This document shows, piece after piece, positions 1-8,794 of a DNA stretch of 64,000 nt. The notes under the pieces are model-generated. The model was not told the origin of the DNA, did no database searches, and saw only the letters and a list, made by a program, of their open reading frames with translations. Origin of the DNA: Terrimicrobiaceae bacterium (GTDB taxonomy: Bacteria > Verrucomicrobiota > Verrucomicrobiia > Chthoniobacterales > Terrimicrobiaceae); contig JAGYIV010000010.1 in assembly GCA_018402345.1 (NCBI GenBank), positions 1-64,000 of the forward strand, read 5' to 3'. A program made the translations under genes and the position numbers. How positions within the stretch are numbered: the first letter of the stretch is position 1; each line of letters opens with the position of its first letter.

Positions 1-21
1 GGATGACTTGCCGCGTTTTGA

Positions 22-216
22 GAGGGAGCATCGATTCCCCGAATTGGAAGCAGGAAACTCAAGGCTGGCGAAACTCTGGTTCTCGATGTATCTGAGCCAT
101 ATGTCGGTGAGCCAGTAAGTTTTGTCGATGGTAGCGAGTATGATCTGAGTGAAGATGAAGATTTTCATGGCGGGGAAACCGACTGCGCCGTCTCTTCTTG
201 GATTACAATTTGCTGA
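22..216 (+). pseudogene. Unrecognised coding debris at window edge
   Basis: An open frame without a start codon runs from an in-frame stop near base 20 to a stop at 214-216. Its product is acidic and protein-like (contains VGEPVSFVDGSEYDLSEDED), but I do not recognise the family. It has no visible initiation site and is followed by about 280 bases where I see nothing convincing. It is probably the tail of a decayed gene or a coincidental frame. Confidence 0.2.
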
Positions 217-494
217 CAGGGAAATCTGACCATCGAAAGCGGAATGTCTCCTTGCGGTGACGGCTGCTCGTGCCCGGCCAGCGCGACTGAGGTTCCGTGG
301 TTCTTTGGACGGCTAAGCCGAGGAGTTTTCTTGGTGCGACTCATCAAATCCCCTGAAACACCGCAAACCCCAAATAAGTCTGAAAACCAAAAACGCTGGA
401 ACCCAACTCTCGGAATACGAACTTGCAAAATCTTGTCAGCTATCTTTGCTGGGGGAGTGGGATGGGCGCGGGCCCGCTGAATCTCTGGCTATAG

Positions 495-902
495 TTGGAG
501 ACTGTTTTTAGTGAATCGAATTTGGGTGAGGTGCCTCCATGGTTCGATTCATGGCTGCAGAACTTTGAATTGGAATACTTGATTTCGATCGAAGACGAGA
601 GCGTGCCCATTGTCCTTTGCCTGCTGAAGGACAAATCCAAGAGCAGGTCACGATTTTCATCTACACATTGACAAAGAGCAATTTGAGCGCGCCGGCCAGA
701 CATCCTACGCAATGGGTTCACTTTCTGCGGATTTGCTTTGGCCTATTGTCGAAGACTTTCTTGATCGGGAGGAAATCCTGCAAATCGATTTCAAGGTTCA
801 TGCTCGATCTCATTCCACTTGAAAGTCCGGCACTGGAAAAATCAATAGCAAATCTAAATAAACAATTCATTATAATTGAGGATATTACAATTGATATTTA
901 AA
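495..902 (+). pseudogene. Decayed gene of unknown family (frameshifted)
   Basis: Three short forward frames follow each other with protein-like content. The first, about 495-671, reads through PPWFDSWLQNFELEYLISIE and VPIVLCLLKD. The second, about 666-820, contains SLSADLLWPIVEDFLDREE. The third ends at 902 in AT-rich sequence. None has a good start and each is cut by a stop where the next frame takes over, which is the pattern of an old gene with small indels. The family is not recognised. It precedes the broken sbcDC pair, so it shares the general decay of the left end. Confidence 0.25.
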
Positions 903-939
903 TTCACAAAATCCTCTTAACTCAAAAATGACCAGCTGA

Positions 940-2175
940 AACCCTCCGGAATTACTGTAACTGCTCCACAGCGGATTGGCATCTTGGCAAGAGTAACCAA
1001 CGATCAGTCCCGGGATGAGGAGCACGCTCAGTTCCTCACATGGTTGCTTCTTGCGGTGAAGGGCACGAAATTAGATGCCATCGGCCCGGGTGATGTTTTT
1101 TCGACAATTGCGAATCCCCGCAATCGGCCTATCGATATTACAACTTTGTAATAGCGAAACATGAAATTGCGCTTTCACCGGTGTGGGCGGCAATCACGAC
1201 TCCTCCGCGCAACTGGGAGGCTCCTGAAAACGCCCTGAATGCCCCGGAACGCCCATGTGGCTGGGCATCTTGCTGAAAATCCAGTGGATCGCATTCCTTT
1301 GCCTTCCTGATTCAGAAAATCCGCGTGTGGCGGTTGCGATGATCCCTTTCCTGCGGGATCGCGACCTGCGCGTGGGCAAAGATGGCGAAGGGGCTGATGA
1401 ACTCCGAGGCCAGCTCGTTTCGGGAATCGAAAGCGGTATGAAGAGGCGGCGGTAGCCGTTGAAAAGCCTAATATGTCCTGTTGGGCCACCGGACACCTAC
1501 CGTTGCTGGTGCATCGGCTTCCGATAGCGAGCGCGAAATCCACATCGGCGGACTGGGCGCGAGTCGGGCCTGACATTTTTCCTGCGGAATCCGGCTACAT
1601 CGCGCTGGGACACTGCACCGTCCGCAGGCGACCGACCCGCCAGGGTCACACCAATCCGATATGCGGGCTCGCCGATTGCGCTGAGCTCCAGCCAGCGGAT
1701 GATCAAAAAGAGCTGCGGATTCTGGATATCACTCCTGATGGGATCACCCACTTCGGATTGTCCATCCCAGTCTTCCGCAAGCTCACGCAAATCCGGACCA
1801 CAAAGGCTGCGCTGGAGCAGGCACTCGCATCGATCGATGCCGCATCATCGGCTTTGCGGCCGTGGGTCGAGGTGGTTGTAGAGGATGCCGGACTGGAAAC
1901 AGATCTCGTCGAGCGCGTGCGTTCGTCTCTCCAGGAAGCACTTTGATGTCTTGAAAATCTTGCGGGCAAGACCGCCATCATAAGCGGCATGGCCATTGGT
2001 GAAGCATCTGATGACGAAGCCATAGACAGCCTGCTCGAGCGCCCACGAGGGTTTTCGAACACTTGCTCGAGGAGCATCAAAATCTCACTGAGGGAGGGAG
2101 ACCGATTCGCTCAAAACCACCTTCCAAATCTTGCTCGACCGCAGCCAGCAACCTGAACCAGCGAATCTCAAATGA
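940..2175 (+). pseudogene. sbcD: sbcD, nuclease subunit of SbcCD, broken by multiple frameshifts
   Basis: Intact SbcD is the Mre11-like metallo-nuclease that trims hairpins and protein-blocked DNA ends together with SbcC. Pieces of the family are recognisable in order but in different frames: ADWHLGK near 971-991 (normally SDWHLGR), a GNHDS motif near 1190, AMIPFLRDRDLRVGKDGEG at about 1335-1395, ESGYIALGH near 1590, LRILDITPDGI near 1715, and a C-terminal stretch FEHLLEEHQNLTE near 2058. At least five small indels separate them. The reconstructed end, QQPEPANLK, stops at 2173-2175 and overlaps the sbcC start as ATGA, so the original operon geometry survives. As it stands it cannot encode a nuclease. 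Identification is firm; whether every indel is real is not. Confidence 0.8.
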
Positions 2176-5066
2176 AAATCCACAGCATCAGCCTCAAAAA
2201 TCTGAACTCGCTCAGGGGGACCACCGCGCGCGCATTCAATGCCAGAGCCGTTGGCTGGTGCTGGGCTTTTTGCGATCACCGGCCCCACAGGCGCGGGAAA
2301 GTCCACTTTGCTCGACGCCTTGACTCTTGCGCTCTTCGGCCGGGCGGCACGCTATGGCAATGAATCGAATCCTGAGGATGTCATGTCTCGCCACTGCGGC
2401 GAGTGCTCCACCGAAGTGGTCTTCGAAGTACCGGCGGGAGTTTATCGTGCCACATGGGAAAGACGCCGTGCCACAACAACGGCCGACGGGGCCCTCCAGG
2501 CGCCCAAGCGCTACATCTACGACAACGCAGGACAGGTGCTGGCCGAGAAAATTGGCGATGCCGAAAAACAAATCGAGGCCTTGCTCGGCCTCAACTACGA
2601 CCGCTTCCTGCGCAGTGCCTTGCTGGCCCAAGGCGAATTTTCAAGATTTCTCAAGGCCAAGGCGGATGAACGCGCGGAGCTCTTGGAAAGCCTCACCGGC
2701 ACCGAAGCTCACTCAGAGGCTCCGGGCAGCTCGCGCATCTTGAGATACGGTGCAAGGGAGAGCGAACTGCAGAAGCAAGAAGAGCGCTTGCAGCGAGATT
2801 CCCATCCTCCCGAACGAGGACCGCGAAGCCTTGAGCACTGATCGTATGCAGGCAAGGAGGAACTCGAGAATCTTGGAAGGAAATGGAGGACGCCAGCCGG
2901 TTGCTTGAAAAATCAACCAGCTCAGGCGGCCCGTGAGAACGAGAAAAAGCGGCTGCCAATCTTCGAAAAATCGAAGAGGAGCAGGGCTGAGGCGCAGGCG
3001 GACCTAGACCGTTTGAAACGGCACCGATCGACCGTCCCCTTTGCCGAAGACCTCGGGAGGCTGGAAGCCGCCAGAAGGCCCTTTGATACGGCATCCAAGA
3101 ACCAAAGCGTTGCGGATCGGGAACTCAAAGACGCCCGGCAAGCCAAGGAGACCGCGAACCAGGCCCTCCGCGCCGCAGTGGAAAAGGCATTGGAGCGAAG
3201 CAGAAGGCGCGGCGAAGAGGCACGCGAAGCCGGCGGCAGGAAAAGCTCAAGGCCAAATCCATAAACGAGTGGTCGCGAAAAACAAAAAGACGCTCGACGG
3301 CCGACCAGGTTGGCGATTGCCAGCCGCCAATCGGAAATCTAAAAAGTGCGCGTGAGGCGTTTCGACGCTCTTGGGGGGATTGGAGAGACACTGCGAGGGA
3401 AATCCTGCCGGAGGACCCTGCAACGAACCTTGCGGAACCGGAGATCGACACAGAACCCCGGCTCGTCGGCGAACTCGATCGCTCTCGCCGAGGCCAACAG
3501 AAGCGGGATGCCATGGAGCTGGATTGCAAAGCGGCCACAGAGCAATTCGACCTGCGCAAAGACCATTTGGAAAAAGCCAAGCTCATCGCGCAATTGGCCG
3601 ATCACCGCCACGCCCTGAAATCCGGCGAGGCTTGCCCGCTCTGCGGTGGCCTGAGCACCCCTACGCCGATGGTGCAGCCCAACCCGGAATTTCCAAACTC
3701 GAAAGCGAGTTGAAGGCGGCCGAGAAAACGCTCTCCAATGCACGCCAAGGCCTCCAAACCATCGAGAAAACGCTGCGCAAGTTGACTGCGGATCGAGACA
3801 AACCGCTTGATGCCCTTCGCACACTGGATGCGGCAACCATTGATCTCACAGGAAGGCTGCAACCGCTCTCGGCATCGTTTCCCGCACCAGGCAAAGAAGA
3901 CGATTTGCGAAAAACCCTCCAAAATCGCGACAAAGACTACCGCGACCAACTCGGCAAACTCAAAGATGCCGAGGCGGCGATCAGGAAGAGGATCGCAAGG
4001 TGGCTCAAGCGGAAAAGGAAACCGGCGACCTTAAAACCAAACTCGGCAATTTGCCCCTGCTCCCCACCAGGACGCATAGCCCGATTTTCGGGAAAAATCC
4101 CCAGCGTCGAAAGTGCCGGGCAAAAGTTATGCCAAGGCTGGCTACAGGAAGAGGCAGCAGCCCAAGTGGCCGAAAACCGGGAGAAAGACAAAGCCAAGGC
4201 CCTTTCGGATCTCGACCATCAAGGAGCCTTTGGAAAAAGCAGTGTCCGATTCCGACTTTCAGACACTCGAACAACTCAAACTTGCAAAGCTGCCCGCCAA
4301 GGAGGCCGGAACGACTGGCAACCCTCGAAAAAATCTCAAAGATCGCACCACCGTCGAGCAAGCGCTTCTTCAGCAAGCTCGAGGTCAGATTGAAAAACTC
4401 CTCGAGGAACTGGTGCCGAAGGGAGAATCAGCCAGAGCCGCCCAAGACGCCCACTCGGCACGGAAGGAGAAACGGGACCACCTCCTGAAAGACCAAACAA
4501 CCCGCGCCAACCAACTCGAATCGATACCGACAACCGCAAACTCCTGTGAGGAAACAGATCGGAAGTTGGCTGGAGAGAGAAAGGCTTTGCTCGTCTGGCA
4601 AAAACTTCGGGAACTCATCGGCTCCCACGATGGGGCCAAATTCGGGAGATACGCCAGTCCATTTCCCCTCGATATCCTGACCCGGCACGCCAACCGCCAC
4701 CTCACCCGATTGAGCGACCGCTACCGTATCCGCCGGGATTCAAACGAAGTTCAAGTCCAGGTTGAAGACCTCGACCAGGCCGGTGTCCGCCGCCCGATGG
4801 CAAGCCTCTCGGGAGGGGAGAGCTTTTTGGTGAGCCTCGCTTTGGCGCTCGGTCTTTCCGACCTGGCCGGGCGAACGGTCCGCATCGATTCTCTTTTTGT
4901 CGATGAGGGCTTCGGCACGCTTGACCCGGAAACCTTGGAAATTGCCATTGCCGCCCTCGAAACCCTCCGCCAAGACCATAAAACCGTCGGCGTAATTTCC
5001 CATGTCGGCCTCCTCAAAGAACGCATTGGCACCCAAATCGTCGTCGAAAAACTAGCTGGCGGGTAA
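2172..5066 (+). pseudogene. sbcC: sbcC, SMC-like ATPase subunit of SbcCD, broken by multiple frameshifts
   Basis: SbcC is the Rad50-like ATPase partner of SbcD, with ABC half-domains at both ends of a coiled coil capped by a zinc hook. All landmarks are present but scattered over frames. The start is MKIHSISLKNLNSL at 2172. Walker A GPTGAGKST is at about 2281-2307 in another frame and runs to LLAQGEFSRFLKAKADERAE. Charged coiled-coil stretches follow, with the zinc hook CPLCGG near 3634-3651. The C-terminal frame contains the signature LSGGESFLVSLALALGLSDL, Walker B LFVDEGFGTLD and VISHVGLLKERI, ending at 5066. At least four frame changes separate these parts. Overall length (about 960 codons) is normal, so decay is by small indels and not by large deletion. 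Confidence 0.85.
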
Positions 5067-5214
5067 GCCAAATCCGAGTCGTTTCTTGATTCTCCCGGTA
5101 GGATGCGAAGCGTAAAATTCCGCTTATTGCATGAGTGCAAATAAGCCCCAAGACTCGACCGGTTGCTTCTGCTTTGCCGGCAATGCTTCGGGATGAGGAC
5201 GATACCAATCTGGC

Positions 5215-6266
5215 TAAAAATGTGGCCCTCGTGGCCGTGGGGGCGGATTGGACCGACAACCGGAATGTGGTGGGGTATGTGAACCATTTGCGGAGGCTAA
5301 GATGGCGAGGGCGGTGGATTCGCGGCCCGTCTACCAAAGCACGCCGGTGCTGGATTTGTTGCTGGAGGCGTCGAAGGCCTGGGCGGGAGGCGGTGCCGCA
5401 TTTTCTCATTCTTGATGAGATGAACCTCTCGCATGTGGAGCGGTATTTTGCCGATTTCCTTTCGGCGATGGAGGCCCGCGACGGCGCGATCCGCCTGCAC
5501 TCGGAGGGCGATTTTCGTTTGCCACGATTCGAGGGAGATACGCTGGGCGTGCCGCAGCTCCTGCCGTATCCGCGAACTTTTTGTGATCGGCACGGTCAAT
5601 GTGGACGAGACGACCTACATGTTTTCGCCCAAGGTGCTGGACCGTGCGCATGTCATCGAGTTCGAGGTGGACCCGGAGGATGTGGGCCGGTTTTTGGACG
5701 ATCCTAAGCCCTTGCAACTTGTGCCGCGCGCGGCAGCGGGTCAGGCCGAGGCGTTTCTGGAATTAAGCCTGCGTGCGAGGGGCGCGAAGGGGTCGGCGCT
5801 GCCAGAGTTGCCGCAGGCCGTGAAGGCGGCGACGAACAAGCATCTGCTCGAGGTGCTGGAAATCCTGCAAAATGGCCGCTTCGAATTCGCCTTCCGCACG
5901 GCGAAGGAGGTTGTGGCGTATCTGAAGGTTTCTCGCGAACTGGCTGCGGATAAGGCCGCATGGGACACGGGCGCTTGGAAGTCGGACCTAGACGACGAAA
6001 TTCTCCAAAAAATCCTGCCACGCCTGCACGGAAGCCGCACGCGGGTCGGCCCCTTGCTCGGCGCACTCGGCTGGTATCTGCACTCGGGCGACAAGGCGGA
6101 GGCCATGAAATTTTTCCCCGCTCCCGGCGAGGAACTGCCCGAAAAGCCCGTGCAGGAGATCATCGTGCTGGACAAACTCACCGCTGCCTTCCCCCGCAGC
6201 TTCGCCAAAGTGCAACGCATGGCCCGCGTCGTCATCGAAGAGCAATTCGTCAGCTTCATCTGCTGA
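5215..6266 (+). pseudogene. McrB-like AAA+ protein, 5'-truncated and frameshifted
   Basis: The C-terminal half of a McrB-type AAA+ NTPase of a modification-dependent restriction system is visible. Recognisable parts are VGADWTDNRNVVGYVNHLR near 5235, Walker B FLILDEMNLSHVERYFADFL near 5400-5460, and then in a second frame the sensor stretch FVIGTVNVDETTYMFSPKVL followed by the conserved C-terminal region up to 6266. One frame change lies near 5570-5580 and another near 5290. The N-terminal part with Walker A is missing: sbcC ends only about 150 bases upstream. The gene is therefore dead. Its natural partner, a DUF2357 nuclease, survives at 8795-11158, and a second scrap of the same McrB family is at 8008-8096. 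Confidence 0.75.
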
Positions 6267-6372
6267 CGCGCCCAGCGCCGCACACCGAGACGACCCTCGC
6301 CGGCAAAATCCTCCCAGCCCAGCCCGACTCCCCAAGCAACCCCTCTCAACACCAACAAACCTCCCCTTGCTG

Positions 6373-6406
6373 ACATATGGACAAATGGCAATAAGTCCAT
6401 ATGTCG
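6373..6406. repeat. Hairpin repeat copy 1 (perfect 11-bp palindrome)
   Basis: Arm GACATATGGAC (6373-6383), loop AAATGGCAATAA (6384-6395), arm GTCCATATGTC (6396-6406). The arms are perfect reverse complements. There is no T-run on either side, so it does not look like a terminator. It lies about 105 bases after the McrB relic. Confidence 0.9.
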
Positions 6407-6420
6407 CCAAAACCAAGGTG

Positions 6421-6483
6421 GGAGCGCCAACGCCCCCGTTGGCACCGCCGGTCAGGGTTGGCCGACGACGACCTCGGCGTTCC
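6421..6483. repeat. REP-like repeat, family B copy 1
   Basis: It contains GCCAACG and CGTTGGC as an inverted pair around CCCC, then GACCTCGGCGTTCC. The same order of blocks recurs at 11580-11646 and 12381-12445 and in part at 6683-6706. Intergenic, non-coding, with imperfect palindromes: typical of REP/BIME-type elements. Confidence 0.65.
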
Positions 6484-6535
6484 AACGAAGCAGGCTCGCC
6501 GAATGCATGTTACTTGACCACAAACCAAAGCTGCT

Positions 6536-6569
6536 GACATATGGACAAATGGCAATAAGTCCATTGGTT
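6536..6569. repeat. Hairpin repeat copy 2
   Basis: The left arm GACATATGGAC and the loop are identical to copy 1. The right arm keeps GTCCAT and then diverges to TGGTT, giving a 6-bp stem. It is followed within about 115 bases by a family B repeat. Confidence 0.85.
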
Positions 6570-6682
6570 CTTCAACTGAAACTGGGGTTTCAGCGTTCCA
6601 TCTTTTCGGGCGCGGAATTTGGGAAAATCAGGGATCCAACCTGTCACCTCAAATAGCCCGTAGGCAGCGGTGACCTGTGCTG

Positions 6683-6706
6683 GCCGAGGAGGACCTCGGC
6701 GTTCCC
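6683..6706. repeat. REP-like repeat, family B partial copy 2
   Basis: Only the second half of the family is present: GCCGAGGAGGACCTCGGCGT, itself an imperfect palindrome (CCGAGG and CCTCGG). It sits between hairpin copies 2 and 3. Confidence 0.55.
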
Positions 6707-6803
6707 AAGGATGCAGATGGGCCGTCCGCCCCATCGCCCTGGGGTTGCCCATCGCTCTGGGATCGCCTCATCGCCCCAAGGGTAGACCCCCGCTCACGCT
6801 TCA

Positions 6804-6837
6804 GACATATGGACAAATGGCAATAAGTCCATTGATC
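6804..6837. repeat. Hairpin repeat copy 3
   Basis: Left arm GACATATGGAC, the same 12-base loop, and a right arm GTCCATTGATC. It begins 12 bases beyond the stop codon of the ArsR-type regulator (stop at 6850-6852), so it flanks that gene on its 3' side. Confidence 0.85.
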
Positions 6838-6849
6838 AAAAATACGGGG

Positions 6850-7134
6850 TCATTTCGCGATTTTCCAGAGCGCATCGATGGTCTCGACAAAAGCTTTGGC
6901 CCTGTTGGTTGGGGTGAGAAGAACCCGGCGACCGGTCGACTTTTTCTTCACAAGGCCGGCCTCGTGCAGTCGTTTCACATGCTCCACGGCTGTGGACTGG
7001 TCGATACGGCACTCGGTTGCGACTTCGTTCACGCAAAGCGACGGGGTGCGGATGAGCAGCCTGATGATTTCGATACGGCGGTGGTTTGCCAACCCCGCTA
7101 CCATTCTTGCCCGACCACGATCGATTGCCGACAT
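6850..7134 (-). CDS. Small ArsR-type winged-helix regulator
   Basis: A 94-residue protein consisting essentially of one winged helix-turn-helix domain. MVAGLANHRRIEIIRLL is the typical first helix region, VNEVATECRIDQSTAVEHVK the recognition helix region, and LVKKKSTGRRVLLTPTN the wing. It should bind DNA as a dimer and repress nearby genes. No clear metal-binding cysteine motif of the classical ArsR/SmtB sensors is visible. The start chosen is the ATG at 7134, just after a hairpin repeat; an in-frame extension upstream would only translate that hairpin. It is flanked on both sides by hairpin copies 3 and 4, at 12 and 8 bases. Its targets are unknown; the repeats themselves or the adjacent mazEF pair are candidates. 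Confidence 0.7.
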   Translation of the reverse strand: MSAIDRGRARMVAGLANHRRIEIIRLLIRTPSLCVNEVATECRIDQSTAVEHVKRLHEAGLVKKKSTGRRVLLTPTNRAKAFVETIDALWKIAK

Positions 7135-7142
7135 GCGCTGAG

Positions 7143-7176
7143 TATATATGGACAAATGGCAATAAGTCCATAGGTC
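7143..7176. repeat. Hairpin repeat copy 4
   Basis: Left arm TATATATGGAC, the identical loop AAATGGCAATAA, and a right arm GTCCATAGGTC. It lies 8 bases upstream of the start codon of the ArsR-type regulator, where an operator or leader hairpin could sit. Confidence 0.85.
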
Positions 7177-7322
7177 ATTCAACAGATCAATTCGTTTACT
7201 CAAGCCCGTGGGAAGGGATTGTTGGTAAGGAATGCCGCGAAGAATCTTTCGCATTTCCCCGTTCGAGTGAGTGTGCGGGTTCGAGAGTTGACGAAGCGCT
7301 CGTGTAGTCTCAATGTAGAAAC

Positions 7323-7568
7323 ATGACTGCAACGATTCAAAAATGGGGCAATAGCTTGGCCCTGCGGATTCCCAAGGCTGTAGCCAAGCAAATCCAGATT
7401 CAGGAAGGTGATGCCGTGTTTCTCAAAGTCGGGGCGGCAGGGTTGACCTTGAAGGCTGTTCCCAAGCGGCTTGAGTTGGACGATCTGCTCAACAAGGTAA
7501 CGCCAGAAAATGTGCACCCGGAGAGCGATTGGGGCGCGGATCGCGGGCGCGAGGTTCTGCAGCCATGA
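7323..7568 (+). CDS. mazE: MazE-like antitoxin (AbrB/SpoVT fold)
   Basis: An 81-residue antitoxin that neutralises the ribonuclease encoded next to it and probably represses the operon. The N-terminal half is a swapped-hairpin AbrB DNA-binding domain: TATIQKWGNSLALRIPK, then IQIQEGDAVFLKVGAAGLTL. The acidic C-terminal tail (LDDLLNKVTPENVHPESDWG) is the toxin-binding part seen in MazE/PemI proteins. Its stop overlaps the mazF start as ATGA, so the pair is translationally coupled. It lies about 150 bases after hairpin copy 4. Length and layout are normal. Confidence 0.85.
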   Translation: MTATIQKWGNSLALRIPKAVAKQIQIQEGDAVFLKVGAAGLTLKAVPKRLELDDLLNKVTPENVHPESDWGADRGREVLQP

Positions 7569-7921
7569 GGACGAAGAACCCACCTGTGCCGGAACTCGGG
7601 GCGTTCGGGTGGTTGGTGTTCGATCCCCAGGCTGGCCGCGAGCAGTCCGGGCGCCGGCCAGCGATTGTGCTGAGCCACACCCGATACAATGAGAAAACGG
7701 GCCTGGCTGTTTTTTGTCCCGTTACCAGCAAAAGCAAAGGCTACCCCTTTGAGCTTGCTGTGCCGGAGGGCTTGCCCGTGGGCGGAGTGGTTCTTTGCGA
7801 CCACATCCGTTCCTTGGATTGGAAAGAGCGCCAGTGGAAGCCGATTTGCAAGGGGCCTTCAGGGTTCTTGCAGGAAGTCATGTCGCGAACGGTGACGCTG
7901 TTTGATTTTCCCCGCATTTGA
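7565..7921 (+). CDS. mazF: MazF-like mRNA interferase toxin
   Basis: A 118-residue MazF/PemK endoribonuclease. Family features are FGWLVFDPQAGREQSGRRPA at the N-terminus (normally GD-W..F-P--G-EQ-G-RPAlV), the core LAVFCPVTSKSKGYPFELAV, and VVLCDHIRSLDW. The last matches the conserved D-xRS--W region, with the Arg and the Thr/Ser of the central strand as expected catalytic residues. The usual GD at the start is replaced by FGW, which is uncommon but seen in the family. The start is the ATG at 7565 overlapping mazE. It looks intact and is probably a functional toxin. Confidence 0.85.
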   Translation: MRTKNPPVPELGAFGWLVFDPQAGREQSGRRPAIVLSHTRYNEKTGLAVFCPVTSKSKGYPFELAVPEGLPVGGVVLCDHIRSLDWKERQWKPICKGPSGFLQEVMSRTVTLFDFPRI

Positions 7922-8007
7922 TAGTGCCCACTGCGGAACATTCGAAAAAAAGCGATGAACACAATTCCGAATGGCTGCGAGGAATTGCGGATGAGGCGCC
8001 GGGCGGA

Positions 8008-8096
8008 GCCCGACCTCGACGACGAGATTCTCCAAAATCCTGCCTCGTCTGCACGGAAGCCGCAGGCGGATCGGCGCCTTGCTCGGTGCACTGGGA
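8008..8096 (+). pseudogene. Scrap of a second McrB-like gene
   Basis: This 89-base piece closely matches bases 5984-6071 inside the McrB relic: both read DLDDEILQ and then, after one missing base here, LPRLHGSR and LLGALG. It lies between mazF and vapB and has no coding continuity on either side. It is therefore a remnant of a duplicated or recombined copy of the AAA+ gene. Confidence 0.7.
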
Positions 8097-8143
8097 GTAA
8101 ATCTTTCTTTTGACGCAAAAAAAGTGCGCACTATTTTTGTGTA

Positions 8144-8362
8144 ATGAAAAACATCACCCTGAGTGCAGAGGCGGGTTTGATTGAAACCGCAAGAGAAGTC
8201 GCCCGCAAAAGAAAATCAACGATCAATGCGTTGTTTCGAGAATGGTTGGCGGATTTGGTTCAGCAGCAGGAGCGGGAGCTGAAATTAAGGGAATTGGATT
8301 TGCGACTAGGGTATGCGAATGCCGGCGGCAAATTCACTCGCGAGGAAATGAATGAGCGCTGA
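8144..8362 (+). CDS. vapB: VapB-like antitoxin
   Basis: A 72-residue protein with an N-terminal MKNITLSAEAGLIETAREVA segment (short strand followed by helix, as in ribbon-helix-helix proteins) and a charged helical C-terminus ending FTREEMNER. It precedes a PIN-domain gene with an 11-base overlap, the standard antitoxin position. It should bind and silence the toxin and repress the operon. Assignment rests mainly on size, fold pattern and position. Confidence 0.75.
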   Translation: MKNITLSAEAGLIETAREVARKRKSTINALFREWLADLVQQQERELKLRELDLRLGYANAGGKFTREEMNER

Positions 8363-8759
8363 AGTATTTCTCGACACCAATATTTTTGTCTATTGCTTTG
8401 ATGCTGATAGTCCAAATAAACAAGCAATAGCAAAAAAACTGGTCGCTAAAAGGGACTGGTTTGTGAGTTGGCAGGTGGTTCAGGAGTTTTCTTCGGTTGC
8501 CTTGCATCGCTTCAAAGTTCCGCTGAAACCTGCTGACTTATCAGATTATATCGCATTCAGGCTTTGGCCGGAGTGCCGTGTTTTGCCAAGCCAAGCGATC
8601 TTCAACCAGGCCATGTCTATTCATGGACGATATGGTTTTCGGTTTTACGATTGCTTGGTTATTGCTTCAGCGTTGACTGGTGGAGCCAAGGTGCTTCTCT
8701 CCGAGGATTTGCAACATGGCCAGCGCATCGATTCCCTCAAAGTTGTCAATCCATTTTGA
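8352..8759 (+). CDS. vapC: VapC-like PIN-domain ribonuclease toxin
   Basis: A 135-residue PIN-domain toxin. The acidic metal-binding residues are visible: FLDTNIFVYCFD at the N-terminus (Asp 8), Glu in QVVQEFSSVALHRF (about residue 44), and YDCLVIASAL (Asp about 100) followed by LLSEDLQ. It is probably a tRNA- or rRNA-cleaving toxin. It starts at an ATG inside the end of vapB and appears complete. The next gene begins about 35 bases downstream. Confidence 0.85.
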   Translation: MSAEVFLDTNIFVYCFDADSPNKQAIAKKLVAKRDWFVSWQVVQEFSSVALHRFKVPLKPADLSDYIAFRLWPECRVLPSQAIFNQAMSIHGRYGFRFYDCLVIASALTGGAKVLLSEDLQHGQRIDSLKVVNPF

Positions 8760-8794
8760 AAATCCCAACCCCGCTTCGCTTTTCCGCTTTGCAG

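Larger units (their letters stand above)
6267..6849. other. Gene-free stretch with hairpin repeats and REP-like repeats
   Basis: I see no convincing gene between the McrB relic and the ArsR-type regulator. The interval holds three copies of the palindromic hairpin (6373-6406, 6536-6569, 6804-6837) and two copies of a second repeat rich in GCCAACG and GGACCTCGGCG (6421-6483 and 6683-6706). Short frames here that begin MDLLPFVH are produced by the hairpin itself. Confidence 0.6.

Noticed and set aside
6373-6406. Rho-independent terminator
   Set aside because: The stem is AT-rich and neither side is followed by a T-run; an identical loop in five copies is not expected of terminators.
6373-7176. 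CRISPR array or integron attC series
   Set aside because: The repeats are irregularly spaced (163, 268 and 339 bases), are full palindromes with an invariant loop, and lack both the spacer regularity of CRISPR and the core sites of attC. No cas or integrase gene is present.
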